Positions 1-9,151 of a DNA stretch of 64,000 bases are shown here, piece by piece. Where the stretch lies: the NCBI GenBank assembly GCA_029209985.1, contig JARGNZ010000012.1, positions 25,856-89,855 on the forward strand, written 5' to 3'. Each line of letters starts with the position of its first letter. The stretch's first letter is position 1. The notes beneath the pieces were generated by a model. It was not told where the DNA came from. It made no database searches and worked only from the letters and a program-made list of their open reading frames with translations. Position numbers and translations under genes: made by a program. The DNA is from Parvibaculaceae bacterium (GTDB lineage Bacteria; Pseudomonadota; Alphaproteobacteria; Parvibaculales; Parvibaculaceae).

Positions 1-304
1 TGGCAATGCCGTGAGTGCGTTTTTCCAAACGTCCCGTATCGTCCTCTCCCGCTGACCCCGGCGTGGGGGCCTTGTCACCAGCCTCTGCCATTTTGCCAAA
101 GTTGCCCATATCCAAGCCCGCACAAAAGGCGCGACCTTCACCCGACAGCACCACGCAGCGCACCGACCTGTCAGCACTGAGCTGCTCGGCCGTGTCGATC
201 AAGGCGGCAAACATTGCATCATCCAGCGCGTTCATTTTGTCGCCACGGGTGAGAACCACATCGGCCACGCCGTGATCTATCGTTACTGAAATACGGTCGC
301 TCAT
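1..304 (-). CDS. Enoyl-CoA hydratase/isomerase family protein, N-terminal part
   Basis: This is the first 101 codons of a crotonase-fold protein; the rest lies beyond the left edge. Reading from the ATG at 304, the protein begins MSDRISVTIDHGVADVVLTR. The stretch VVLSGEGRAFCAGLDMGNF, at about residues 52-70, is the family's oxyanion-hole loop (usual form GxGRAFxAGxD). Family members hydrate or isomerise enoyl-CoA thioesters, often in beta-oxidation. A glycine- and acid-rich stretch follows (about residues 75-92), where many crotonases have a flexible substrate loop. The gene diverges from the cytochrome P450 at 526. The catalytic glutamates would lie in the missing part, so the exact reaction cannot be named. 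Confidence 0.85.
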   Translation of the reverse strand, partial: MSDRISVTIDHGVADVVLTRGDKMNALDDAMFAALIDTAEQLSADRSVRCVVLSGEGRAFCAGLDMGNFGKMAEAGDKAPTPGSAGEDDTGRLEKRTHGIA

Positions 305-525
305 ATTTTAATCCTCTAAAATGATTTGGCGCGATGGTGACGGGCAGGAGTGAATTTGCCAAGGGTTTTTACATTTTTCTCAAGCGGGAAAGTGCAGGAA
401 AGGCTTGCTTTCTGGCGCAAAATATCACATCTATATTAAATGGGACAGTTGACAAGAAAAAGAAGGGCGAAGCATTTGATTTCCCCTGCGTCAACTGAAT
501 GGTCACGCGAATGGAGGCAATTTGA

Positions 526-1857
526 ATGTTGAAACCGGTCACACAAACGTATCAGCAAGACGAGTATTTGCCGGACCCGGCATATGCGCCTGCTTATAAT
601 CCGCCGGCCGATTTTGACCTGACAGATGCCCTGTCCTTTACCCAAGGCCAGCCCTTTGAGTTTTTTAAGCGTCTGCGCGACAACGCGCCTGTGGCTTGGG
701 TTCCAATTCCAAAATTGGCAGGTTTTTGGGCCCTCAGTAAATACGAAGACGTCAAGCGCGTAGAGCTGGATCCTGAAACATTCTCCTCACAAGTCGGCGG
801 TATTTTGCAGAGTTATGGGAAAGAAGGAACCGCGCGTCACGAAAAGCTGCACAGCGCGTCCCTCAATACACTCATTTGCCTTGACCGCCCCAACCACATT
901 CAATTGCGTATGCAGCACCGTGGGTTTTTCACCCCTGCCTATATTGCAGAGTTGCAAAAGAAGGTCGCAGTGAAGGTCGATAGCTTGCTCGACGAAATGG
1001 AGGCCAAAGGCCCCGTTGTCGACATGGTTGAGATGTTTTCTTCGCAACTGCCGCTTTTCACCTTGTGTGAAATGCTGGGGATTGAAGAAAAGGACCGCGC
1101 CAAAGTTGTCCGCTGGATGCACTACCTCGAAGTCGTCGGCTATGTCATGGCTGAACGGGAATCCGGTGGTAAAGTGAACCCCATTTTCATTGCCAAATTG
1201 CTTTGGAACGTGCGTCAGATGTTTGCCTTTGGCAAAAAGCTGATGGAAGACCGCCGCAAGAACCCGCGCGATGATTTGATCTCTGCAATCGCCAAAGCAG
1301 AAGTGGAAGGCGAGCCTCTATCGCCGGAGTTTTTGGATGGATCATGGTTGCTGATTATCTTTGCTGGTAATGACACCACCCGCAATACGCTGTCGGGTAC
1401 AATGCGTCTGCTCACTCAGTTCCCAGACGAGAAACAAAAACTGTTAGACAATCCAGACCTCATGCCAAATATGGTGCATGAAGCCATTCGCATGGTCTCC
1501 CCGGTGATGTATATGCGCCGGACATTGACCAAAGACGTTGAGATGAGCGGTCAAAAAATGGCAGCGGGCGAAAAAGTTGTCATGTATTACGGAGCAGCTA
1601 ACCGCGACCCCTCAATTTTTGAGAACCCAGATCAATTTCAGGTGGAACGCGAAAATGCCAGCAAACATATTGCGTTCGGCCTTGGCCCGCACGTGTGTTT
1701 GGGGCAACGGATTGCAATGATGCAGCTTGATACCGCCTATCGTAAAATTCTTGAGCGTTTCCCCAATGCCCGCTGGACCGGCAAACAAACCATGGCACCC
1801 AATAACTTCGTGCATGCGATCAGTCATTTGGAAGTGGACTTAGGTACCGGCTCATAA
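526..1857 (+). CDS. Cytochrome P450, bacterial soluble type
   Basis: This is a complete 443-residue bacterial P450 without a membrane anchor. The I-helix oxygen-activation motif reads AGNDTTRNTLSG (about residues 284-295), the K-helix ExxR reads EAIR, and the haem loop FGLGPHVCLG puts the iron-ligating cysteine at residue 391. GGAGG lies 8 bases before the ATG. These enzymes hydroxylate small hydrophobic molecules such as terpenes, alkanes or steroid side chains, with electrons from a ferredoxin and its reductase. No ferredoxin gene lies nearby, so the redox partner must be encoded elsewhere. The alcohol dehydrogenase 59 bp downstream could oxidise the hydroxylated product, and acyl-CoA genes flank the pair. 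That pathway link is inference; the substrate is not readable from sequence. Confidence 0.93.
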   Translation: MLKPVTQTYQQDEYLPDPAYAPAYNPPADFDLTDALSFTQGQPFEFFKRLRDNAPVAWVPIPKLAGFWALSKYEDVKRVELDPETFSSQVGGILQSYGKEGTARHEKLHSASLNTLICLDRPNHIQLRMQHRGFFTPAYIAELQKKVAVKVDSLLDEMEAKGPVVDMVEMFSSQLPLFTLCEMLGIEEKDRAKVVRWMHYLEVVGYVMAERESGGKVNPIFIAKLLWNVRQMFAFGKKLMEDRRKNPRDDLISAIAKAEVEGEPLSPEFLDGSWLLIIFAGNDTTRNTLSGTMRLLTQFPDEKQKLLDNPDLMPNMVHEAIRMVSPVMYMRRTLTKDVEMSGQKMAAGEKVVMYYGAANRDPSIFENPDQFQVERENASKHIAFGLGPHVCLGQRIAMMQLDTAYRKILERFPNARWTGKQTMAPNNFVHAISHLEVDLGTGS

Positions 1858-1916
1858 GTAGTCTCCCTGCATGAAATCAAATTGATACATTGCAGATTGT
1901 TGCGGGGAATACTTAA

Positions 1917-2957
1917 ATGAAGGCATTATTGTACCAAGGCGCTGAAGACATTCAGTACGAAGATTTTGCAGATCCTGATCTGAAAGCCGACACCGACGTG
2001 CTTGTGAAGATGACGGCATGCGGTATTTGTGGAAGTGACTTGCATATTTATCAGGGGCATGGCTTTACCACTGATAAGGGCTACTGCGTTGGTCATGAGG
2101 CGATTGGCGAAGTAGCTGAAGTGGGTAAGGGCGTGCGGCGCTACAAGCCCGGCGATCAGGTGATGATATCGGCCGCAGCGGGGTGTGGCAATTGCCGGAA
2201 TTGTCTCGGGGGGCATACCAATCAATGTACGTCGCCGGGCGGGGCAAGCTGCTATGGCTTGAGCCATGCACTGGAAGGCTGCCAGGCTGAAGGCATCGTT
2301 GTGCCAATGGCCGATTTTAATCTGGGGCATATTCCAGAAGGCGTCACACCAGACCAAGCTTTATTGCTGACAGACAACCTGCCGACAGCACACCTGGCGT
2401 GTAAAAATGCTGACATTGCACCGGGAAAATCAGTTGCCGTTGTGGGTCTTGGCCCCATCGGTTTGATGGCCGTCGAGATTGCCTTCGCTTTGGGGGCGAC
2501 GAAAGTATATGCGATTGATTTGGTAGAGCATCGACGCAATCAAGCCGCAGAACTGGGGGCCATTCCATTGGCGGCGGATGTCGCACGTCAAACCATTGAA
2601 GAAGACACCAAAGGCATGTTCTTACCCTGTGTTGTGGAATGTGTCGGCGCAGATGCCACCATCGATATGGCCATTAAGCTGGCAAGCCGGTGGGGCACGG
2701 TGTCAGCGATCGGTGTTAATCAGAATATGAACTTCAATTTCCCAATGGCCCTTGCTTTTGCCAAAGGACTGACCTTCCGCATTGGAACTTGCTCAATACA
2801 ATCTCACTGGGATGAATTGATTGAGCTTATTCGGGGCGGACGCCTAAAGCCGGAAGCATTCATTACAAATCGCATGGGCTTGTCTGAAGGGGCTGAGGCT
2901 TACAGACTTTTCAACAATAAGATCGACAACACCCTTAAAGTGGTGATGACCCCGTAA
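1917..2957 (+). CDS. Zinc-dependent medium-chain alcohol dehydrogenase
   Basis: This is a 346-residue NAD(P)-dependent dehydrogenase of the MDR superfamily, full length for the family. The catalytic zinc site shows as CGICGSDLH (Cys38) and GHE (His60-Glu61). The structural zinc lobe has cysteines 90, 93, 96 and 104 (CGNCRNC...C). The Rossmann nucleotide motif reads VGLGPIG. GGGGAA precedes the ATG. It sits 59 bp after the P450 in the same direction, so the two are probably co-transcribed, and oxidation of an alcohol made by the P450 is a reasonable guess. The substrate cannot be told from sequence. The gene ends just before a long inverted repeat that leads into the next gene. Confidence 0.92.
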   Translation: MKALLYQGAEDIQYEDFADPDLKADTDVLVKMTACGICGSDLHIYQGHGFTTDKGYCVGHEAIGEVAEVGKGVRRYKPGDQVMISAAAGCGNCRNCLGGHTNQCTSPGGASCYGLSHALEGCQAEGIVVPMADFNLGHIPEGVTPDQALLLTDNLPTAHLACKNADIAPGKSVAVVGLGPIGLMAVEIAFALGATKVYAIDLVEHRRNQAAELGAIPLAADVARQTIEEDTKGMFLPCVVECVGADATIDMAIKLASRWGTVSAIGVNQNMNFNFPMALAFAKGLTFRIGTCSIQSHWDELIELIRGGRLKPEAFITNRMGLSEGAEAYRLFNNKIDNTLKVVMTP

Positions 2958-2970
2958 ATGAAGATGATTT

Positions 2971-3043
2971 AGAGTTCCCTCGTTTTGATTGGCACTAACC
3001 AACGATCAAGCTTAGATCGTAATTGCAAGAACGAGGGAACTCT
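2971..3043 (+). promoter_or_regulatory. Nested inverted repeat covering the ribosome binding site of the next gene
   Basis: A perfect 14-bp inverted repeat has arms AGAGTTCCCTCGTT (2971-2984) and AACGAGGGAACTCT (3030-3043). The 45-base loop holds a second perfect hairpin, ACGATC (3002-3007) with GATCGT (3015-3020). The only purine-rich ribosome binding site before the ATG at 3052, GAGGGAA, lies within the right arm, so folding would hide it. No T-tract follows, which argues against a simple terminator. A translational attenuator or a structured leader fits best; this is inference from sequence. Confidence 0.6.
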
Positions 3044-3051
3044 GCCACACC

Positions 3052-4287
3052 ATGCCTATGGCTATAGAAACCCAATCTTTTGCAGGCGCGCCGACCACTG
3101 TTTCCTATGACGTTCTCGTGTTGGGCGCGGGGGCGGCTGGGCTGATGTGTGCGTGGGAGGCGGCCAAACGGGGTGCGCGGGTTCTGGTGCTCGATCATGC
3201 ACAAAAGGCAGCCGGGAAGATTCGTATTTCTGGCGGGGGCCGGTGTAACTTCACTAATCTTGATGTCACGCCTAAAAATTTCCTGTCACAAAACCCACGT
3301 TTTTGCATCTCCGCCTTAAAACGGTTCACGTCTCAAGATTTTATAAATCGTGTGGCAGATGCGGGCATCGCCTATCACGAAAAAACTCTGGGGCAATTAT
3401 TCTGTGATGACAGCGCCCAGAAAATCATCGATTTGCTTTTGTCGGGATGTGCGGCGGCAGGCGCGCAGGTGCAAACCAAAACTAAAATCATTGCTGTGAG
3501 CCAATCGGAAAGCGGTTTCTCCGTGAACACCGACCAGGGCGCATATAAAAGTGCGCAGGTGGTGGTGGCAACCGGCGGGCCGTCGATCCCGAAAATGGGC
3601 TCAAGTGGGTTTGGCTATAAGCTGGCAGAACAATTTGGTTTGAAAACCATTCCGCCCCGCGCGGGCTTGGTGCCCCTGACGTTTGAAGATGAGTTGTTGG
3701 CGCGCGCCAAGGAGCTGGCCGGTGTGTCGGTGGAGGCGGAAGTCGCCTGTGGGAAGGTAAAGTTTGCGGAAGGTCTGCTGTTTACGCATAGGGGATTAAG
3801 TGGGCCCTCGATCTTGCAAATTTCTTCCTATTGGACCGAAGGTGATGCGTTGACCATCAACTTAGCGCCCGCAATGGATATGTTTGATGTTCTCCGGGAA
3901 AGCCGGAAAGAACACCCGAAACAAGACATCCGCACAACCTTGTCGCACCACTTGCCTCGTCGGCTAGTGGAAAGCATTTGCGAGGAAGTCTCTATTGAAG
4001 GCCGTTTGGCTGACTTGTCTGACAAACGACTACGCCATGTATCAGATCGGATTAACCAGTGGCGCGTGATCCCCAAAGGCACAGAAGGCTACCGGACCGC
4101 AGAAGTAACCTTGGGGGGAGTTGATACCGCCGAGCTGTCCTCCAAAACATTTGAGGCCAAAAAAGTCCCCGGCCTTTACTTTATTGGCGAAGTTGTGGAC
4201 GTGACTGGCCACCTTGGCGGGTTTAATTTTCAGTGGGCTTGGGCCTCTGGTTTTGCGGCGGGCCAAAGCCTACGCTGTGGCATATAG
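3052..4287 (+). CDS. BaiN/HI0933-family FAD-dependent oxidoreductase
   Basis: This 411-residue flavoprotein belongs to the HI0933/YhiN/BaiN family. The N-terminal dinucleotide-binding motif reads VLGAGAAGLMCAWEA, followed by the family signature ISGGGRCNFTN. Near the C-terminus, TLGGV and the run GEVVDVTGHLGGFNFQWAWA complete the FAD site. Members are about 400 residues and bind FAD; BaiN reduces bile-acid intermediates, but most members have no known substrate. Two ATGs lie close together (3052 and 3058); the upstream one is chosen. The likely ribosome binding site lies inside the hairpin at 2971-3043. A related but distinct flavoprotein is encoded at 13940. Confidence 0.88.
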   Translation: MPMAIETQSFAGAPTTVSYDVLVLGAGAAGLMCAWEAAKRGARVLVLDHAQKAAGKIRISGGGRCNFTNLDVTPKNFLSQNPRFCISALKRFTSQDFINRVADAGIAYHEKTLGQLFCDDSAQKIIDLLLSGCAAAGAQVQTKTKIIAVSQSESGFSVNTDQGAYKSAQVVVATGGPSIPKMGSSGFGYKLAEQFGLKTIPPRAGLVPLTFEDELLARAKELAGVSVEAEVACGKVKFAEGLLFTHRGLSGPSILQISSYWTEGDALTINLAPAMDMFDVLRESRKEHPKQDIRTTLSHHLPRRLVESICEEVSIEGRLADLSDKRLRHVSDRINQWRVIPKGTEGYRTAEVTLGGVDTAELSSKTFEAKKVPGLYFIGEVVDVTGHLGGFNFQWAWASGFAAGQSLRCGI

Positions 4288-4548
4288 GTCAGATTCTGCC
4301 TTCACAGATCACCATATTCTTGCAATATCCACCCCTAATATTTGCCAATAGGGCGTGATTAGGCCGGACTTTACCGAAAAAACATCAGCGTTTCAGCCAT
4401 ATTCTCTTAATGCCACACCTTTGCATGGTCTATTGCAATATTGATAGGTCGGACTGACAACTAATCAGCTTTATGGTGTCCCCAATGAAATTTAACGATA
4501 GAGCGCGCCTGTTCATTTAGGGAAAAAGGGCGGGCTGGGGTATGTAAT

Positions 4549-7008
4549 ATGACACCGACATTGAAGAACGCAGGGCTGGGCGCGAGCCTTCTCCTCCTCA
4601 CGACAACGGGCACAAGTTTTGCCGCCGATGAGTTGGGAAACCAAGTAGAGCAAAGTCAGCCGGTACCTGAGGTTGTTCAATTAGAGCAAATTGATGTGGC
4701 CGAAGAGCGCGACCAAGCCGGCTTCTTGGAAAAGAAACCGAGTGACTTGCTGTTTGGGTTCAAAAAACCTCTGTCGAAAACACCGCGCTCAGCAACCTTT
4801 GTGAGTGATGAAACCGTTGAGGCATTTGGGGCGACCACCGTCAATGATTTGATCTCCTTGGCACCCGGCACATTCACAGCTTCTTTTTACGGAGTAGAAG
4901 GCGCCCTTAACATTCGCGGAACATTGGCGGAAACATATTTTCACGGCTTTAAGCGGATTGAAAACCGCGGCACCTACCAGACTCCCATTGGGGCCTCTTC
5001 GCGGATTGATATTTTACGCGGGCCACCAACAGCCAACACCGGTCCCGGTAAAGTGGGCGGCTATTTGAACCTAGAACCCAAAACAGCCAAGCTGAATGAA
5101 GAGGGTGGCTTCCTCGATGAAATCGTGGGCGAAGTCACCGGCACATTCGGCTCGTATGACAAAACAAATGGCACCTTCCAAGTGGGCGTGCCTTTGACTG
5201 TGGGCAAAGCGGATGGCGGTGTTTATTTCTACGGCGAGATTGAAGATTCTAGCAGCTATTACAGAGGCATCACACCTGAGCATCAATTGGTGCAGGTGAC
5301 GTCAGATTTCGACGCCAACAATGGATGGACCTTCGGTGGTGGCGCGATGATTTATGCAGCCAAAGGCTATGTGCAAACGCCCGGTTGGAACCGTTTGACG
5401 CAAGACTTGATCGACAACGGTACCTATACGACCGGCCAAAACACAGGCCTTACCGACGCAAATGGGAATGGCTATCTTGATCGCTCCGAATTGCCAAACG
5501 ATGGCGCAGGCTTGGAACTCACCTCTTACCCGCAATGTTTTGGGGGGTGCGATGTTGCGCCAGTTTACACCACGCTGGACACAGGCGTCGGCACGACAAA
5601 CCTATCAACCCGCGATGTACACATCTCGGATGCCGATTATTCTGATACGACCACTTTGACCTTATTTGGCGATGTGGTGCATGAGTCTGAAAACGGGTCT
5701 CAGCTTAAATTCCAAGGCTTTTTTGATTACCTCGATAATGAACGCTTTGTGAGCTACGGCTTCCCCGCAGATTATGAGGCGTTCACGGTAGAAGGGCGTG
5801 TCAGTTATCTCTTCGATGTGGCCGTTCCCGATGCCCCGATTACTTTGCGCAACAATATTGGCGTTTCAAACCGCTATTATGATGTGACTGCAAAAGAGTC
5901 ATTTAATTATGGCGGCATTGCCATTGATCGTCGCGACATTGCAGCAGGGGCTTCTTCAACTGACATTTTGGGGTCTCCCTTCCAAGCAGGCAGCGGCTAC
6001 ACGTGGGACCTTGATCGCGATACGCAATGGAATGATCTTGGCGTGTTCGCCATGACTGATATTGAAGTCTATGACTTTGCAACCCTGACGCTGACAGGCC
6101 GGTATGATTGGTACTCAATCGACTCAACAGAGAATGGGGCCTTGTGTTTTTGTAGCGTCACAGAGGCATCTGATGAGAAAGGCGAATTTACGTATTCGGC
6201 CATGTTGATGTTTGACACTGGCATTGGCCTGCGTCCTTACATTACTTACGCAGACACAGCCGCGATTGAATTTAGTCAGGCTGGCGAAGTCTCCCCAACT
6301 TTAATCGCGGATGATAATTGGATTTCTGAAGGCGACTTGATCGAAGTCGGTGTGAAGGTAAATCTCATTGATGGCATCTTGAGTGGGGGCGTGGCGGCCT
6401 ACCGTCAGCACCGCACAAAACTGGGTCGGACCACGGTTAATAATACAGTGGGCGAAGGGGTAGAAGTTGAGCTGACTTATCTGGCGACAGAAAACATGAG
6501 CTTCCGCCTTGCTGCGAACGCTCAGCAAACAAAGTTTGAAGATGGCTTTGATGATTTCTATTATTTCTCACCGTCTACCTTTGGGTTGAGCGGCACCAAC
6601 AGCTACGGTGGGGCCTATGCGGGCTTCAAGTTCAGCGACCTCGTGGGCATTACCGGCAGCAACTATTATGCCGGTGCCATCGAAGACCGCCGCATTCCTG
6701 AAGTTGTCGCAAGCCTTTACGGCACTTATAAAAGCGATCCGACCGATTGGGGTTTTTACGGCGGGACCGCTGGCGTCACATACGTGTCAGAGACCGCAGG
6801 CTTGGCAGAAAATCCGGTCACCTACCCAGATTATTATCTCGTCAATGCGTCGGCATTTGCAGACCTGTACGACTGGAAAATTTCACTCAACGTCGACAAC
6901 TTGTTTGATGAAACCTATTTCACCCCCGTCGCCGACCTCTACAGCGATGTTGCAGCCTTGCCCGGAAAAGGGCGTGAATGGCGCGTAACAATGGCTTACC
7001 GGTTTTAG
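4549..7008 (+). CDS. TonB-dependent outer-membrane receptor with an EF-hand-like loop
   Basis: This 819-residue receptor has a signal peptide ending near SFAADE, a plug domain (about residues 65-180, including ILRGPPTANTGPGKVGGYLN) and a beta-barrel that closes with an aromatic residue (MAYRF). It should import a large ligand, such as a siderophore or an organic substrate, using TonB energy. An unusual insert at residues 303-314 reads DANGNGYLDRSE, which fits the EF-hand calcium loop exactly. Two cysteine-containing loops (QCFGGCD and LCFCS) may form disulphides outside the cell. The transporter gene starts 9 bp downstream, so the two are one operon. The ligand is unknown. An imperfect AT-rich repeat (TTGCAATAT) occurs twice in the 260-bp upstream gap. 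Confidence 0.92.
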   Translation: MTPTLKNAGLGASLLLLTTTGTSFAADELGNQVEQSQPVPEVVQLEQIDVAEERDQAGFLEKKPSDLLFGFKKPLSKTPRSATFVSDETVEAFGATTVNDLISLAPGTFTASFYGVEGALNIRGTLAETYFHGFKRIENRGTYQTPIGASSRIDILRGPPTANTGPGKVGGYLNLEPKTAKLNEEGGFLDEIVGEVTGTFGSYDKTNGTFQVGVPLTVGKADGGVYFYGEIEDSSSYYRGITPEHQLVQVTSDFDANNGWTFGGGAMIYAAKGYVQTPGWNRLTQDLIDNGTYTTGQNTGLTDANGNGYLDRSELPNDGAGLELTSYPQCFGGCDVAPVYTTLDTGVGTTNLSTRDVHISDADYSDTTTLTLFGDVVHESENGSQLKFQGFFDYLDNERFVSYGFPADYEAFTVEGRVSYLFDVAVPDAPITLRNNIGVSNRYYDVTAKESFNYGGIAIDRRDIAAGASSTDILGSPFQAGSGYTWDLDRDTQWNDLGVFAMTDIEVYDFATLTLTGRYDWYSIDSTENGALCFCSVTEASDEKGEFTYSAMLMFDTGIGLRPYITYADTAAIEFSQAGEVSPTLIADDNWISEGDLIEVGVKVNLIDGILSGGVAAYRQHRTKLGRTTVNNTVGEGVEVELTYLATENMSFRLAANAQQTKFEDGFDDFYYFSPSTFGLSGTNSYGGAYAGFKFSDLVGITGSNYYAGAIEDRRIPEVVASLYGTYKSDPTDWGFYGGTAGVTYVSETAGLAENPVTYPDYYLVNASAFADLYDWKISLNVDNLFDETYFTPVADLYSDVAALPGKGREWRVTMAYRF

Positions 7009-7016
7009 GAGTTTTT

Positions 7017-8381
7017 ATGTCCGCGCACGCCAATGAGGCAGAAGCGACTGGGAAGGATTTGAACCAAGCACACAGCAAAATGCTGGGTGCTTGGTTGGTT
7101 CTTTCCGCCTTTAGTTTTATGTTCTTTCTTGTGACAGCCGCCACCTTCACTTCATTGGGGGTGGCGCTGCCTTATATGATTCAAGACCTTGGCTGGGATT
7201 GGGGCGTCGCAGGTGTCGGCTTTTCCATTCTCGGGATCGCATGCGGTGTGTCTGGCTATGTCCCCGCCTATTTGATCCGAAGGTGGGGTGTCTCCTCCAC
7301 CATTGTGATCGGCAGTGTATTGCTCTCCGTTGGTTTCCTCAGTCTCTTTTCTATGGGTACCATCGCAGTTCCACTGGGTGGATCTGCATGGCATGTCAGT
7401 CCCCTCATGGCCTATTACCTTGGCTGTGCGCTGACAGGTGTGGGCTTTACACTGGTGGCCACGGTCCCCGGCACATATGTCATTGCGGGGTGTTTCGAAC
7501 ATCGATCCTTTGCTTTTGGCGTTTATTTTACGATGGGTGGATTGGGCGGCGTGGCCGGGCCCGCTCTGGTCTATTTCGCCGCTGATATTTTAGGGGATTG
7601 GCGTTGGCATTGGTTAGCCATGTTTGGCTTTACGGTGCTTGCGGCGGTGTTTTTGCTCGCAGTGCTGAACCGTGTGGCGATCAACAATGAGCATGACGAC
7701 GAAGACGAAATCGACGCGGTGCCTGAACCTTCAAACCCGGCGGTGTATCGCACCCAAGAAACATGGACCGTGGCGCAAGCTATCCGCACACCGCAGTTTA
7801 TGATTTTGTGTGCCGCCTATGTAGGCTTTCTCTTTATTGGGATTGCGGTGAACACTTTTTCTGTGGGGCACTTGCAAGAGCAAGGCGTGGCGATTGGTCT
7901 GGCGGCTTTGCTTTTATCAGGTGAAGCGTTGATTAATGCACTGTCGCGTGTTGCAGGCGGCCTGGTGGGTGAATTTGTTGAACCCAAACGGCTCTTGATA
8001 ATGTCTTTGTTTGCGCTCGTGCTTGGCATGGTCGCATTGACCTACGGCACATCGGTGCCGACATTGGTGGTTTACGCCATTGGTATTGGCATTGGCTATG
8101 GGGCCACATTTTTGGCCACGTCGGTTTTATTGTTGAACTACTTCGGCCATAAACCGTATCTTCAATTGTTCGCAATTATGAATTTGGCGGCAACAGTGGG
8201 GTCCTTGGCCCCTTTTGTTGGCGGCTTCATGCGGGAAGAAACGGGAAGCTTTGAAATGCCGTTCTTGCTGTTTACCCTCGTGCCGCTTCTTATCTTGTTG
8301 GCGGTTGCGCGTATGAAACCTCCTCAACTGCGCGGCGCCGAACATGCGTCAGATTTATCACCCACGGCCAAGGCGTCTTGA
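7017..8381 (+). CDS. Major facilitator superfamily transporter
   Basis: This 454-residue protein has about twelve hydrophobic segments split by an acidic central loop (HDDEDEIDAVPEP), the usual MFS layout. The start at 7017 is chosen because AGGAG overlaps the stop of the receptor gene 6-10 bases before it; a longer reading from 6978 would overlap the receptor. The sequence resembles oxalate/formate-type or monocarboxylate-type MFS carriers only in general features, so the substrate stays open. Tight coupling to the TonB-dependent receptor suggests inner-membrane uptake of the ligand, or of a breakdown product, after outer-membrane import. Confidence 0.88.
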   Translation: MSAHANEAEATGKDLNQAHSKMLGAWLVLSAFSFMFFLVTAATFTSLGVALPYMIQDLGWDWGVAGVGFSILGIACGVSGYVPAYLIRRWGVSSTIVIGSVLLSVGFLSLFSMGTIAVPLGGSAWHVSPLMAYYLGCALTGVGFTLVATVPGTYVIAGCFEHRSFAFGVYFTMGGLGGVAGPALVYFAADILGDWRWHWLAMFGFTVLAAVFLLAVLNRVAINNEHDDEDEIDAVPEPSNPAVYRTQETWTVAQAIRTPQFMILCAAYVGFLFIGIAVNTFSVGHLQEQGVAIGLAALLLSGEALINALSRVAGGLVGEFVEPKRLLIMSLFALVLGMVALTYGTSVPTLVVYAIGIGIGYGATFLATSVLLLNYFGHKPYLQLFAIMNLAATVGSLAPFVGGFMREETGSFEMPFLLFTLVPLLILLAVARMKPPQLRGAEHASDLSPTAKAS

Positions 8382-8415
8382 CCGACGTGTAGAGCCAAAA
8401 ATAGTTGTAAAACTC

Positions 8416-8961
8416 ATGAGCACAGCACCTGCAAATAAAAAAAATTCAACGACTGCAGCGTCGCCTTCTTCCCAGAGCGTTTCCTCCACAGATTGGCGGG
8501 CGGCAATGGGGAGTTTTGTGGCAGGGGTCACGATCGTCACCTGTGCCGATGAAAACGGTATATATGGCACCACCGTCTCTGCCTTTTCTTCTGTTTCCAT
8601 GGAGCCACCACTTTTGTTGGTGTGTATGGATATCAACAGCCGGACATGTGGCCGGATAGAGAAAAGCCAAAAGTTTGCCGTGAATATGCTGGCGGAAAAC
8701 CAAAAAGACCTAGCGTATCAATTTGCATCCAGCAAGATAGAGCACCAATATGACGGTGTGCCCTATGAGCTGGGCCAGCTGGGCGCGCCTCTTTTAGAGG
8801 GGGCGACCTGCCAAATTGAATGCACATTGAATGATTCTGTAACGTCAGGGGATCACCAAATTCTTATTGGGGCGCCGTCTAACGTCAAAATCCTCTCGCA
8901 TCTAGCGCCTCTGGTCTATGTCCGGGGTGGTTTCCACGGTTTAGGCGAAAAAATGCCCTAG
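8416..8961 (+). CDS. Flavin reductase-like domain protein
   Basis: This 181-residue protein matches the flavin reductase domain of the two-component monooxygenase partners. Visible features are WRAAMGSFVAGVTIVTC, TTVSAFSSVSMEPPLLLVC and a C-terminal histidine before the GxF turn (RGGFHGLG). Such enzymes reduce FMN or FAD with NAD(P)H for a partner oxygenase, or reduce ferric chelates. The ATG at 8416 is preferred; an upstream in-frame ATG at 8344 would overlap the transporter gene and add a low-complexity basic leader. It is the last gene of the receptor-transporter-reductase row. No partner monooxygenase is adjacent. Confidence 0.87.
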   Translation: MSTAPANKKNSTTAASPSSQSVSSTDWRAAMGSFVAGVTIVTCADENGIYGTTVSAFSSVSMEPPLLLVCMDINSRTCGRIEKSQKFAVNMLAENQKDLAYQFASSKIEHQYDGVPYELGQLGAPLLEGATCQIECTLNDSVTSGDHQILIGAPSNVKILSHLAPLVYVRGGFHGLGEKMP

Positions 8962-9151
8962 AGTGGGGCCGTATCATCAACTTTACCGAATTTGCGGTTG
9001 CACTTTTTCCTGACATCGCGAAGCTGTATTCTTAGAATGTTAGTGCGTCTGCTTAGACTCCGTGCCAAGTAGACCTAAAGTGACACGCTGGGGCAGCTTT
9101 CGGGGGCTTATACGTGTCATTGGTAATCCTATGAGCGAGTTGAGGAAATTA

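Noticed and set aside
4430..4448. AT-rich imperfect palindrome before the first TonB receptor, considered as a Fur box
   Set aside because: The symmetry is broken by two bases and the match to the Fur consensus is poor.
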